Source: Diploptera punctata
Taxonomy: Eukaryota > Arthropoda > Insecta > Blattodea > Blaberidae
Reading direction: 5' to 3'
DNA: 64,000 nt
Assembly (NCBI GenBank): GCA_030220185.1
Contig: JASPKZ010001602.1
Location: 907,001-971,000, forward strand
This document shows, in pieces, positions 33,195 through 43,965 of the stretch (its first letter is position 1; the number at the start of each line of letters is the position of its first letter). The translations under genes and the position numbers were made by a program. Under the pieces are notes generated by a model. That model was not told the origin of the DNA, made no database searches, and worked only from the letters and a program-made list of their open reading frames with translations.

Positions 33195-33255
33195 TGCCTG
33201 TACGAGACTTGAACCCGGACCTCTGCGATGATATCTCAGTGCGCTACCACTGGCG
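33195..33255 (-). other. tRNA-like domain with a 10-bp deletion
   Basis: Compared with 33474-33544 the D-arm region is shortened (ctaccactggcg), so the A box is lost. The T arm (B box gggttcaagtctc) remains. Confidence 0.6.
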
Positions 33256-33473
33256 AATCCAGAACAAACATTTATTTTTCTTATACATATTCTCTGTTAT
33301 TACCAGATGTAGAGAGAACTCGGTCTCCACTGTCACCTAGTAGCTACTATAACAAGTAAGCAAATTAAAGAAAATATTTTTACTTTATAGCAGTGACGCT
33401 TTTTCGATGTTATAATTAAACCTTTTTGACATTGAGCAATGCTAGCTTAATATGACAAGATAAGAAAAATAAA

Positions 33474-33544
33474 TGACTGGACGGGACTTGAACCCGGACC
33501 TCTGAGTTGATATCTCAGTGCTCTACCACTTACGCTACCAGGCG
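33474..33544 (-). other. tRNA-like domain, intact cloverleaf
   Basis: Minus strand: A box tagcgtaagtgg, 'tggtagagcac', anticodon stem ctgag/ctcag with loop atatcaa (anticodon position ATC), B box gggttcaagtccc. The anticodon loop differs from that of the first array (gtacaga) although the spacer is shared. Confidence 0.65.
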
Positions 33545-33661
33545 AATCCTAACAAACATTTATTTTTCTTATACATATTCTCTATTATTACCAGATGTAG
33601 AGCGAACTCGGTCTCCACTGCCACCTAGTAGCTACTATAACAAGTAAGCAAATTACAGAGA

Positions 33662-33664
<3 letters not shown>

Positions 33665-33698
<34 letters not shown>
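33665..33698. repeat. (TA)n microsatellite, right edge of the second array
   Basis: About 34 bp of alternating TA. Confidence 0.95.
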
Positions 33699-33699
<1 letters not shown>

Positions 33700-34141
33700 C
33701 ACTACCTGCTGGATACAACCAAAATTTTCTAGACACGATACAGCCCTATATGTTAAATCAAAGCGATTATGAATGTGCACGAAGAGGGGAAAAAAATTAT
33801 TAGCAATAACTGTTCCACCATTGTTTATGGGCAGGTCTGTTAACGTTGACAAGGTTTGATTGTAGCTTCCCTATTATCTTTCTCTCTTATCGATCTCATA
33901 CTTACAATATTCTTGGAAATGACGCGTATATAACTTGGCTGTCCTAACCGGAATATTTCTAAGTAATAATGCTTATGCAAGGGGAAAACTTTTCACGTCA
34001 ACAGGGTATATCCAAAACTAAAACCTGTGACGTCACCATATAGAAATGTTTTTATAATATACTGTATGTATCAAGATTACATTTACCAGCAATTCAACAT
34101 GCAGTTTAATTAAGATATAATTAAATTTAGTTTGTTTACTT
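33699..34141. other. No recognisable feature
   Basis: AT-rich spacer. Confidence 0.4.
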
Positions 34142-34360
34142 TTTTCTTTCTTTTCTCTCGTTCACACTGTTTTCATTCTTGTTTTACATTTTTAATCCTT
34201 TTTTTTGTCCTTATTCACACACATATAAACACAAGGACACGACCCATACCCAGTCCCAAGGTGGAAATGTAAAATCCCTTACCTCGCCGGGAATCGAACC
34301 CGGGTCGCCGGAGTGCAAGGTAGGGACTCTACCGAACACCCACAGCAACGCCTCGCTTCT
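34142..34360 (-). mobile_element. S2 SINE
   Basis: Minus strand: a damaged head, then B box gggttcgattccc, a block related to 'gattttaaatctccacctt', 'tgtgtccttgtgtttatatg' and the S2 tail. The DNA transposon at 34362 begins beside its head. Confidence 0.75.
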
Positions 34361-34361
34361 A

Positions 34362-35562
34362 CAGGGCTATTCAGAAAGAAGGAACAGACTTCAAACAATT
34401 ATTTCTTCCAAACTACAAAAAATGGGTGTGGTGTACAAACAGTCGCACAAAATTTTCAATCTTACTTCTTATGCCACTGATGCACTAATCACTTTTAAAA
34501 CATTTTGCAACACTTTTAAAACATGTTTTAAACATCTTACAATGTTGCAACGATCTTTTTTTTTATATGTATATATTTACGTAAAACATGATCGTGCTAC
34601 ATTGCTTACTTGCTACTTTCTGCTTCTTCCTATGTTGTTCCACCGTTGCCACCATCAACAACCCAAAATACTCCAGATGTTGCCAACATCACTTCCACGT
34701 TCCCTGGATTTCACCTACGTTAGAGTAATTGATTTGTGTTACAGTAATTGATTTAGGTTTGGTTAGCTTTTAGGTTCCTTGCTTTTTAAATGTGATTTGA
34801 TACGTAAAATAAATTACCTCTTCATATCCGTTATTCTATGAAAAATTCAAAATGTCGGACGTTACCACGTAAAATCATATTTCTACTAGTTCATTTCGTG
34901 TTAATTATACATATTTAGACAAGTTCTGTGAATTTTGTGTCAATGTTGGTCATACTGATTTCACATACATATACCGTCAACTGCTGGAGGTTGCATTTAT
35001 CTTTCTGGGATTGCATGAAGCACTAGCGCATGCGCACTGGGATTCTATAGAACTTAGAAGAATTTATGTGCGACGGTAAGTACACCTTATCCCAAAAAAT
35101 ATAAACACAATTCCAATATTTCTGGAAATATAAAAGTTCAAATTTCACTATTTTATGCATTCAATATGTGCACATGTGTTATACAACAAATATCAAAACG
35201 GTGGCTCATTTCTTGCCACACACGATTCAGCTGGTATGTGGTTACCAAATTCACAGCTTCAACAATTCGATGTCGCAGATTTTCAAGAGTGTCAGGCATA
35301 GGGGTAATAAAAATCACATGGGGTTAGGTCTGGTGACCTGGGAGGCCACCGGCGATGAAATTGATCTTCTGCTCCTCCTCTTCCAATCCAACGTCCTGGA
35401 ATGGTGTTATCCAGGTAACGTCGGACGTGGCTAGAGGAATGCGACCGTTTATCTGAACTTCAAGCTTTTCTCTTTCCAAAAACGATGGATTTGGGTTTCT
35501 ATGTTTTGTAGTTTGGAAGAAATAAATGTTTGAAATCTGTTCCTTCTTTCTGAATAGCCCTG
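34362..35562 (-). mobile_element. 1201-bp IS630/Tc1/mariner-type transposon relic with 59-bp TIRs
   Basis: 34362-34420 and 35504-35562 are inverted copies with two mismatches, both starting CAGGGCTATTCAGAAAGAAG. TA lies outside each end (34360-34361, 35563-35564). The minus strand near the right end still encodes the C-terminal part of a transposase. The element is shorter than an autonomous copy, and most of the transposase is gone. Confidence 0.9.
35085..35435 (-). pseudogene. C-terminal transposase remnant of the 34362-35562 element
   Basis: Minus-strand pieces in different frames give ITPFQDVGLEEEEQ or, in the neighbouring frame, TIPGRWIGRGG, then PPRSPDLTPCDF and ENLRHRIVEAVNLVTTYQLN with VWQEMSHRFDICC. 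The PRSPDLTP(C/I)DF...LRHRI order is that of the DDE/D transposases often found in insects with a DUF4817 N-terminus (remembered family knowledge). Only the last acidic region survives; the first two catalytic residues are absent. Confidence 0.75.
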
Positions 35563-35689
35563 TATTTTAATATAATCTTTCTCACCCTCTTAGTTAACCT
35601 CTCACTTTATGGGTACTGATACGTACCACCACGAAGCACATGAAGTGTCAGAAGAGAATTTTTAATTCTGGATCACATACATACTGTTT

Positions 35690-36100
35690 TGACACTAGGA
35701 TACGGAGGGCCTCCTGGGTTCGATCCCCGTCACGGGAAAGTTTACAGAGCAAAGTTTTTTTTCGGGATTTTCCTGAGTTCTAAGACCAATGTAAGGAAAC
35801 TTTAAGGTCCAAATAGTTCCCAAACACCATCTAGCCATCATGATAATCCCCACATAATATTTGCCTTGTTTAGTATCAATGTATGAGCGAATTGTGTGTC
35901 TTATTTTAAATGTTCATGTTGTCTAGGAGGGGTGCCTTGCCATTGAACTGATCACTTCATCCAATGAGCCCCTCGTTGCCTTTGTGTGGTCAAACAATAT
36001 GTGTGGGATCCATAATTTAAAATCCTCTTCCAAGAGGTCGTATCGCTATAAGACCCGAGTGGAATCTACCTACAAAGAGGCAGAGGTTACTAAGGTAATT
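35690..36100 (+). mobile_element. S7 SINE-like repeat, copy 1
   Basis: B box gggttcgatccccg, 'ctaagaccaatgtaaggaaa', 'ggtccaaatagttccc' (an S1-like middle) and then a separate 3' part: 'aatgttcatgttgtct', 'ccatgagcccct...gtggtcaaac', 'ggtcgta...tataagacc', 'tacaaagag'. The same order occurs at 60190-60570. It is a third kind of tail behind an S1-like head. Confidence 0.6.
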
Positions 36101-36324
36101 AAAGAAAGTGAAGAATATGAAATGGTCACTATGATTAATAAAATGAGTCCTGGTGGTGACATTTAAACGCAGAATTTTCTGAACGACTCGGGAAATCAAA
36201 TTGTTGGGTGCTGGACTAGAACCTGGAATCTGCTGAATACTAATCTGAAATATATCTACTAAACAAGTCGCTATGTAAATAAGTTATTATCAGTTGATTT
36301 AATTAAATATTGTCAACTTAAACG

Positions 36325-36680
36325 TCCCGCACCATAGTCAAATGGTTTAAGGCATCATGCCTTGGCGCAGACCTAAGGGATTGGCGCTGATTCCCCATGG
36401 GGAAGAAATTTTCTTGTGCAATTTCAGTCAGTATGGGATTGGTGCCCATGCAGCATCTTGAGGAATTTGGGTAGTTATAACCTCACTATGATGGTGGTCC
36501 ATATATATAAAAGCAGGTGCCTCGCGACAATGCTTGATAATGATTAACATGCAGATTTATTATAGTGGCGGTAGTCGGCATATTTGTATATAATTGTATT
36601 TAACTATATTTAATTATATATAACAGCTGCGGGGAAACAAAGCGAGCCCCTAGACACCATCATAGTGAGGCGATAATACA
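36325..36680 (+). mobile_element. S4 SINE, diverged
   Basis: Head gtcccgcaccatagtcaaatgg, 'ttaaggcatcatgccttggc', then 'atggggaagaaattttcttg' and 'tttgggtagttataacc', matching the reversed copy at 15550-15768. An inverted repeat then follows ('cctcactatgatggtg' at 36481 against 'caccatcatagtgagg' at 36657). Confidence 0.65.
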
Positions 36681-37055
36681 ATAAATAGTGATTCAGGTTG
36701 ATAAAGCCATATAGCTTTTTTTTACTGACTGGATGATCGTTAAAATCTATGATTAGTACATGTGGTTGTGAGGCCATCAGTTGACTAGTAAACCAAATGG
36801 CCTTCTAGCTATGGAGTAAAGGAAATAAACTTAAATATATAAAGGTGAAAATAAATAATATAGGTGTTACAGAATATTAAAATGTATAATTATTATTTAT
36901 GAAATCATCACTGTTTGAACAGTACCAACATTTATAAAAATCTAAATATATAAAAAGAAAAAGTTAAATGAAATAAACAATGCAAAAATATAAATCAATC
37001 GACTGATAATATAAAAGGCAAACTTAATGTACCCTCGGTTGTTTTCCTCAATTTT
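36681..37055. other. No recognisable feature
   Basis: A-rich spacer with many 'aaatataaa' runs. Confidence 0.4.
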
Positions 37056-37688
37056 TCATGACTATTTAACTCATGTCGCAAATGGTAGTCAATGACCAAT
37101 CACGTTTCAGTGAATTCTGTTTTAAACAAATGTCAGTCGTGTTTCACCTCGCTCTTTATCGATTTCTCTTAATCAGCTCCTGCTTTTTGTGATAAAGAAA
37201 GCTCCTCCTTTTTTAATATTCTGAACAGGTTAGACCATTATTTTTCTCCAACAAATACATTGAATATAGCAAATAATGAATAGATTCAGTGATTTTACTG
37301 AGTTGTTTATTCAAAATATAAATGATTAACCTATAATGTTGATTATAATAGTTTGATGTGTTTCATTATTTCTCCACTAGAGTGAATTCTTACAATACTG
37401 CGATCCGATTTGGCAATAAATAATATGATCGAGTTGCAGTGAATATACATAACCTCATATTTGTAATTTGTTTTCAAACATCGCCGTTTACATTAACTAT
37501 ATACACCGATAACTATATTCAAATAATTATTTTTTGGTAAAGAGCTTAATTTTATTCGTTAAATAGTCCTAACAAATGCCACTCTTGATTTCCAAATTCT
37601 CTAGATAAATTCACGACTCACGAAGTCAGTCGTGAATTTATCGATAATTTGGAAATCACTCGTGGCATTACTTATGATAAATTCTCTT
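37056..37688 (-). mobile_element. FB hairpin element, copy 2, with complete terminal hairpin
   Basis: Reverse orientation. Left edge 'gactatttaactcatg', then 'accaatcac', 'ctcctccttttttaatatt', 'tttcaaacatcgccgtttac', 'cgttaaatagtcctaacaaa' and the terminal hairpin: 'gccactcttgatttccaaat', 'agataaattcacgact', an 8-nt loop, 'agtcgtgaatttatc', 'ataatttggaaatcactcgt', 'ggcatt'. The hairpin arms are about 50 bp each. Confidence 0.8.
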
Positions 37689-38278
37689 TTCCAATATGCC
37701 AGTATTTAACTGCTTGGACATCCAACAAATTATAAGACGAAGATTTAACCTCTAGCCCACATTTATTACACAATGGGTAAATCGATTGGCTGTGTTCTTG
37801 CGTTTGATGTATCAATCAGGAAGGTATATTATTTTATTTTTATTTGTATTTTGTATATTGAAATGACATCATTATTCAGAGAATATAATATTGACAGTGG
37901 TAGTGACGAAGGTTAATTTACGTGTGGAGAAGAGCATATGTCTGCTTGTGACAGATGAGAATATGGATGAATGATAACCATGGACGGGACATACCATCAA
38001 TCAGTTTAGATATACCAGTCAGACATTACAAGGACCATCAATTATTTTTAGACAATGGAATCACCAAGTGGATAAAATTTTATTTTCTGTTCCATAGTAA
38101 TTTATAATATTTGAGCTCTTACATTTATGACAAAATACTGACTTAAATGAGAAACTTTTAAACTAAATTGTTGATCGCCATATTTGTATAATCTACGCAT
38201 GGAAGTTATAAACCGAACTTTAGAAAGGTGCTAGGACGATTTTGTATTTAAACGTACCGGTACCAGTATCTCAAATAT
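37689..38278. other. No recognisable feature
   Basis: AT-rich spacer. A short frame after 'acaatgggtaaatcg' at 37772 was checked and has no support. Confidence 0.4.
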
Positions 38279-38814
38279 CACTGGTCAACATGATTTTTGT
38301 CTCATGAATACCAATACTTGTACTTAATGCAATTTTTTATCGTGTTTTCATATATGTATTCGGAATTCGTCCATCGCCCACAGTTTTTTTAGTTCAATTT
38401 CAATTAATGGATTTAAATAATATATTTTTAATAAATGTTTTTTCGTCCATTTGTCCATTGTAAAATAAAACCAAATGAGCTAACTCAGGAGAATTTAGCT
38501 ATGGAAAAGAGATATCAAGGCAAATGGAATCCTAATATGCTGGCCGATTATTGTTGGACCATCAAGAGGGATGCTCCACAGGCGAAATATAGCAGAAAAT
38601 TGTCATTTCTTACTTTTTAGGTGAGTCCGAATATTGTGTAGTTACGAATGTAGAAAATATTAAAGTGTTTGAAATTATAAATTTCCGTCTCTCGGGAACC
38701 TTGCGCGAAGGAGAAAACCCGATATCATATTTGAATTCAGGAGAAAAGAATACTATCAGAATCACATATTTTTCTTCCTGAGAAAAAAAAAAGTTTATTT
38801 TTTGTTGCTCAGTG
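38279..38814 (+). mobile_element. E element, copy 1 (536 bp)
   Basis: Ends CACTGGTCAACA and, on the other strand, CACTGAGCAACA, a 12-bp inverted repeat with two mismatches. The same segment lies inverted at 52027-52536 and stays alignable from end to end. It encodes a short peptide (see the next entry). Confidence 0.75.
38435..38620 (+). pseudogene. Conserved peptide inside E copy 1
   Basis: The open frame contains ENLAMEKRYQGKWNPNMLAD and YCWTIKRDAPQAKYSRK, ending LSFLTF and stop. The stop TAG is directly followed by gtgagtc, so TAG/GTGAGT forms a good 5' splice site; if spliced there the protein would run on elsewhere. Copy 2 keeps MEKRYQGKWNPN and WTIKRDAPQAKYSR but is frameshifted upstream and has an extra Tyr codon. 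I recognise the YCW.IKRD motif as recurrent in unannotated invertebrate repeat proteins but cannot name a function. Confidence 0.5.
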
Positions 38815-38939
38815 TAATTATACTTAAAACATTATGCAATAAATTCTATGCGAATTACTCCTATAATGTTCAGTATTTAAAATAGGACTGTAAAATTACT
38901 CGACATAATTTGTGATAAAGTTTGAACCTCTTCTTTTTA

Positions 38940-39330
38940 TATGTATTTTTCTTTTTTCTTCTTCTTTTTCTTTCATGGATTAGGTATCAATCCGCCTACA
39001 CCGATGTCAAAATCTTCTTTCAACCTTTTCCTTGGTCTGCTTGTCGATTTTTTCCTCTTGGTTGGTACCCAAAAGGAGTCTTTGGCCATCTTTTTTAATT
39101 CAATTTCCACGTGTTCTCTAAATATCTTCCTATAGTCTGAAATATCATCAATTGTATTTCTAATTTTAAATTTCCTTCTAATGACTGTGCTTTCTGTTTT
39201 ATCCAATCTTGTGTGTCCTGAAACATGTCTAAGGATCGCTCATTTCTTCAATTTTAGTTCTCTTTTTTTCTTTTGATCCCCATGTCCCAAGTTTCACTTC
39301 CAAATCCAATTAATAGATATGAGGTCACTT
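38940..39330 (-). pseudogene. LINE-B C-terminal remnant
   Basis: Minus strand: HTRLDKTESTVIRRKFKI, ISDYRKIFREHVEIELKKMA, SRPRKRLKEDFDIGVGG. The order (D...I...L.I, Y...W..HV, GRPRKRW) is that of LINE-B, but key Trp residues have changed, so it is an old copy. 77 codons are open by chance. Confidence 0.6.
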
Positions 39331-39376
39331 AACATAGTTTCAAAAATGTGTGTGAATTCATTTGTCTACTCAGTTT

Positions 39377-39660
39377 TGTCACGCCGTAGCATAGTGATTA
39401 AGGCACTGCGCTACAAGCCGGAAGGTCGAGGGTCAGGATATTTAAACTGACCCAAACCTTCTGGCGGCACTATGGCCCTGGGGTCGACTCAGCCTCTAAC
39501 TGAAATGAGTACCAGACGCTTGTTCTGGGGGTAAATGCTGCCGTCACGCAGGGCTGACAACCCGGCTGACATCAAGTGCCGATTGTCTAGAAAAGTGGGA
39601 GCCTTAACCTCCTACTACCCCAAGGGCCTCCTGAGGCCTGTAGTGGGATTACTTTACTTT
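39377..39660 (+). mobile_element. S5 SINE
   Basis: Head cacgccgtagcatagtgatt with A box tagcatagtgat and 'ggaaggtcgagggtcagg' as a diverged B-box region, then 'ggcggcactatggccctggg', 'gtcgactcagcctctaactg' and the end 'gtgggattactttac'. Pairs with 10860-11145. Confidence 0.75.
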
Positions 39661-39924
39661 GCTCAGAGTTTTGTAAAATAATTTATTTTTTCGTATAATT
39701 TGATATATTCTATTATATTGAGTCTCCATCAATGCTAGTAACAATGTTTCCCAAATGGAATGCTTAAACTGGGAAAAAAAACTGCTCAATTATATGGTTA
39801 TCAATAGATAAATAATTTAACTTATTTATTTTCTTTCAAAGGGTATATATTTACATATTAGTAAGTATATAGTACCTAATGTAACTTATGAGGATTATAT
39901 GAATGTATATTGCTATAAGACATA

Positions 39925-40372
39925 AATATTATATGGATGCGAAAATGGACTCTTACTTTAAGGGATGAAAGGAGATTATGAGTATGTGAGAATAAAGTTC
40001 TTAGGAAAATGTTTTGGACCAAAGAGAAGTGAACAGACATGTGATTGAAGAAGACTACATAACAGTGAACTACATGGTCTTTATAGGAAGCCAGATATAA
40101 TAAGAATAGTTAAGTCTCGTAGACTGCGATGGACAGGACGTGGCACGAATGGCGAATGAAAGACGTGCGTGGAAGCTTCTTGTAGGAAAACCAGAGGGGA
40201 AAACGCCCAGTTGGTAGACCAAGAATGAGATGGGATAATAACATTAACTACGATTTGAGGGAGGATAGATTATACAGGGTATGATTGGCTCAGGATAGGG
40301 ATGTATGGAGAGCTTATGTCCGCGCGGCCATGAACCTACGGGTTCGATAGTGCCAGTGAGTTAGTTACAAGA
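39925..40372 (+). pseudogene. LINE-A 3' end, diverged
   Basis: Runs from 'ttatatggatgcgaaaatgg' through 'cgtagactgcgatgg', 'aaaacgcccagttggtagac' and 'aacctacgggttcgatagtg' to 'ccagtgagttagtta'. About ten small indels break the frame (for example in the AGHVARM region). Confidence 0.85.
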
Positions 40373-41120
40373 CAGAAAAAATATATACAACTTATGACTT
40401 TGTATATAGATAAAATGTATATAGTATTAGTTGGAAGTAAACTGAAAATACAGAATAAAATTAAACCTGATTAATTTATGTTTTGTATGAATAAACCACT
40501 GGAATTTTTTTCAGCGCCCAAAACTACTTTTGAAAACGGTCCGCTAATAAAACGTATTTATCGTACTCTTTGTGTCAATGTTAAAAACTGAACTGTGCCC
40601 GAAGATTTGTTTGTTTGAGTATTTCACGATTTATAGTTCATATTTCCATCAATAAATCGTATACAAATTAAAATAAATAAATAAATTTAAAAATTATTAA
40701 TTTATTTTTACTATCTGATGTATTCCTGGTAAACCTAGGCCAAATCTAGTTAAGAAGTAACTATAAGACTATAGACAAAATCAATTTACCAATTTGTAAA
40801 CATTGTTTCTTAGAAATACGAAAGTTGAAAAAAAGGTTATGAACAATACAGTAACATATATATCTTTACTTAAATTCTTAAGAATGAATAATAACTTAGT
40901 AACTTTTCTCTCACCATTAATACTGAACTTTGCAGAATGGAACATATTTTAGAATCTAAGCTCTTTTTCTTTTCCTCCTGACTTCTTTCCACTTAAGAGC
41001 ACCGGGGATATTGATAAAAAAACTTTTACATCGGATTAGGCAGTTTTGTACGTCAAACTTTAAAAACAGAGGCATTCACATTTTTCCTAGAACCAAGGAT
41101 TTGGGGTTGGGGCGTCAGAA
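40373..41120. other. No recognisable feature
   Basis: AT-rich; a GC-richer patch at 41060-41120 has no assigned content. Confidence 0.4.
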
Positions 41121-41519
41121 TCAATGAATTCTGGGAACTGCGGATAATTTATATATCAGGGTGAAACGCGAGGTAAGAGCCAGTGAAGTATATGTATTGC
41201 AACAAACCTTGTACGGTAAATAATGTGCTGTAGCATGAGCTTTTAAAGCTTCCTCGCGTGGCAAAGCTTTCACACATTTAAGAGAATTTAATGTAGAAAT
41301 AAAAGTGTCTCTGTAACTAACGTAAAATAATACACAACTGTGTTCTAGGAAACAGTAAAGTGTTATTACGGAAATTAGGGCTTCAACTGTAAATGGATTT
41401 TCGTTATGATATTCATGAGCAAGTTGTATGGTATTAGCTTGCAGCAGTTCACTTGATAAAATTACATAAACCCACGCATAGTATGCATGCCTATTATTAA
41501 TTGAAGTGTTCAACTCCAT
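41121..41519 (-). CDS. Uncertain 132-codon open frame
   Basis: This is one of the few long frames not explained by a repeat. It begins MELNTSINNRHAYYAWVYVI and contains HSCVLFYVSYRDTF and LPREEALKAHATAHYL. I recognise no domain, and it has no clear splice borders, no upstream promoter signal and no second copy in the window. The composition (many Leu, Tyr and Thr) would fit chance in AT-rich DNA, although 132 codons is long for that. It could be an old transposon fragment or a host exon. Confidence 0.15.
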   Translation of the reverse strand: MELNTSINNRHAYYAWVYVILSSELLQANTIQLAHEYHNENPFTVEALISVITLYCFLEHSCVLFYVSYRDTFISTLNSLKCVKALPREEALKAHATAHYLPYKVCCNTYTSLALTSRFTLIYKLSAVPRIH

Positions 41520-41702
41520 AGGGGGCTAAAGCACAGAAACTAAATTCCAAGAACACTTGCCGAAGTGTATTTATTTTATTTTTTAATGCATCCATTATTT
41601 TGTAAATCGCACTGCCTCATTTCTACTTTTGCAACGTACGAATTTTGGCACAGAGAGGGATATCTCTTACTGCTTTTGGTCATTTTGTTGGTATACATTA
41701 TA

Positions 41703-41764
41703 TGTAAATAATAACAATAATAATAATAATAAAATAATAATAATAATAAAATAATAATAATAAT

Positions 41765-41802
<38 letters not shown>

Positions 41803-41803
41803 G
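41703..41803. repeat. (AAT)n microsatellite
   Basis: About 100 bp of AAT units with AAAT interruptions. Confidence 0.95.
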
Positions 41804-41972
41804 AGGACAAACCGAAGAAAAAACCTGGAACAACTTGGACAGATGATGGAAAACAAGCTCATAGCAAGATAATGAAAGAAATTTGGGCTCAAAGGAAACG
41901 CCTCTAAGTGCTTTGCGTAGTCCTACATGGGCTCATCCGCAATCAAAAAAAAAATAATAATAATAATAATAA
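41804..41972 (+). pseudogene. Possible LINE 3' end with (AAT)n tail
   Basis: Reads KKPGTTWTDDGKQAHSKIM then EIWAQRKRL and stop at about 41907, followed 40 bp later by a second (AAT)n run at 41955-41972. The W(T/A)DD...AQ.R pattern is seen at LINE C-termini, but the piece is short and the call tentative. Confidence 0.35.
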
Positions 41973-41992
41973 GAGGACTAAATTATTAATAT

Positions 41993-42324
41993 CCATTCAT
42001 AGTAATTCTGCCCGAAGGCAGGTCCTTCATTGCAATCATAGCATTTCCATGCTATGCTTGCAGCTTTACTAGGAAATTGTAGGAGTGGTAGCTTCCCGTT
42101 GCTTTCCACACCGGTGAAGGATGATGATGATGATGATAAGGATGATGATGGCCATATGATTTCGGGGACCGTTTGGGCCTTAAAGTTTTCCTGACATTTG
42201 TCTTATAGGTGAGAAAAAAACCCGATAAAAAAACTCACCCAGAAAAACTGCCCCGACCGGGGATCGAACCCGGGCGCGCTGCGTGACAAGGCAGCACGCT
42301 ACCTCGAGACCACAGCGGTGGACG
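41993..42324 (-). mobile_element. S1 SINE (T1 module) with 10-bp target duplication
   Basis: ttattaatat at 41983-41992 and 42325-42334. The minus strand is complete from head 'gtccaccgctgtggtctcga' to T1 'ctatgaatgg'. Confidence 0.92.
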
Positions 42325-42334
42325 TTATTAATAT

Positions 42335-42800
42335 ATAACACAATAATTGTGAAGAGTGTTTTATTATATGGTGCGGAAACATTGACGTTGAAGCAAAAAC
42401 ATAGAAATAAATTATTAGTTACAGAAATGGACTTTTAAGAAGATCGGCAAGAATATCAAAATTAGACAAAATAAAAAATAATACAATAAGAGAAATTATG
42501 AATGTAGAAATGGATATTGCACAAGAGATTGAATAAATCCAACTAAGATAGTATGGACATATAATAAGAAGATACACTGAAACAAACAAATAAGTATTAA
42601 AATGGATACCTCCTGGAAAAGGGAAATGTGGCAGACCAAATCCAACGTGGATAAAGGGAATTCAAGACAACATGAAGAAGATAAATATGACATAAGTAGA
42701 CACACAAGATCGGGAAGTGTGGAAGAAAAAAATTGTATATTTTGGTTGAGGATACCTACGCAAATAACAGAAACAATCCTGAAAATAAAAAAATAACAAT
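42335..42800 (+). pseudogene. LINE-C C-terminal remnant
   Basis: Contains LLRRSARISKLDKIKNNTIR, EIMNVEMDIAQEIE, RQYGHIIRRYTETNKQVLKW, GRPNPTWIKGIQDN and DREVWKKKI across stops. It matches the order of 16256-17246. An 'aaaataaaaaaataac' tail follows. Confidence 0.75.
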
Positions 42801-42809
42801 AATGTATTT

Positions 42810-43212
42810 TTATTTATTTATATTTTTTATTTATTTATTTAGCCTGGTGGAGTTAAGGCCATGTGCCCTTATCTTCCACTCACCAGGACAAACATATATT
42901 ACATCAGAATATAACAATCATAATTAACTCTAATAATAAATACTAAATGAAGATTTGACCAATAAGATCATATCTATTATATTATGATCTATAATACAAT
43001 CAGTTAATGATAGTTAAGATTAAGACTAAAACTAATAATAAAATGTATTCTAGCAAGATAAATTAAATTGTTGGTAGACCGTCTCTGTCTAATGTAGGTG
43101 TCTATATAAAAAACAAAAAGAAATAATGAGATATAGAAAAGTAATTTTACGGTTATACAATATTTAAACAAATAAAAATATTTGTTAATTTTAATATTAT
43201 TTTCATAAACAA
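42810..43212 (+). repeat. R2 dispersed repeat, first part (interrupted copy)
   Basis: 'ggagttaaggccatgtgccc' and 'cttccactcaccaggac' match 57600-57650. The homology resumes at 43966 after the Helitron-like insert. It may be the 3' region of a LINE; not proven. Confidence 0.55.
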
Positions 43213-43965
43213 CTAGCTGATACCCGGTGTTCGCTGCTACGCCTAAATTAATGAAAATTAATGTGCTTTTATGTTTAGTTCAATAAGTAAGAGGAAAAGT
43301 AATTATAAATTTATATTTTTAGATACCCTGTGCTGATTACCCGGCGTTGCCTGGGAATCTACTTATCCCGATCTTCTTGACATAAATGAGCTGAAATACG
43401 AAAATTAATGTGTTTTATGTTTAGTTAAATAAGTATAAGGAAAAAATTATATCGTAATTATTTTTAGATACCCCGTGCTGATTACCCGGTGTTGCCCGGG
43501 AATCTACAGTACATATCTCGATCTTCTTGGCATAAATGAGCTAAAAGATAAAATTCGTTATTGTGAGTTATCCGTAAAAGAATACCCGTCATGTGTTGCT
43601 ATGCTTGCACAGGAATCTACGTACTTGTCTCTATCTTCTTGGCATCAATGAAAGACAAAAATGGTTATTGTGATTATCCGTAAGAGATAAACATATGCTG
43701 TTGCGAACTTTTATAGAGCTTTTTGAGATATTCAATTCTGTGTACATTAATTTTGTGTATCTGTTATGATTTAGGCAGCGTAAGCCATTTAAGCGTCCAA
43801 AGAGCTGGTGTAGGAATTGAGTACCACAACTCTCTTATAGCCTATGTTCATCCCGGGAATCTCCTGAACATTTTGGAAAAAGCCCCATCACAATCGGATC
43901 AACGGTATGGCCGCGTATAAAGTACGAACAAACAAACAAATAAACAAACATTCATTTTTATATAT
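43213..43965 (-). mobile_element. Helitron-like element, copy 2, inserted in R2
   Basis: On the minus strand it ends in CTAG (43213-43216) followed by T, after 'ggcgtagcagcgaacaccgg'. Two to three monomers with 'cccgggcaacaccgggta' are followed by a unique part with 'ttacgctgcctaaatcataa' and a run of 'tttgtttgtttgttcgtact' near the other end. Relative of 1-631. The repeat R2 resumes on the far side. Confidence 0.5.

Larger units (their letters stand above)
33181..33662. repeat. Second tRNA-like array, 1.7 units of about 280 bp
   Basis: Homologous to the 298-bp units at 14003-15007, including 'gcagtgacgcttt', 'acattgagcaatgc' and the trinucleotide context 'tagtagctac'. In the second unit the tRNA-like part is enclosed by a perfect 16-bp inverted repeat (ataagaaaaataaatg at 33460-33475, inverse at 33557-33572). 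(TA)n bounds both sides, as in the first array. Confidence 0.85.

Noticed and set aside
37760..38030. Possible first exon starting at atgggtaaatcgattgg
   Set aside because: The frame closes quickly, and no convincing donor or conserved residues were found.
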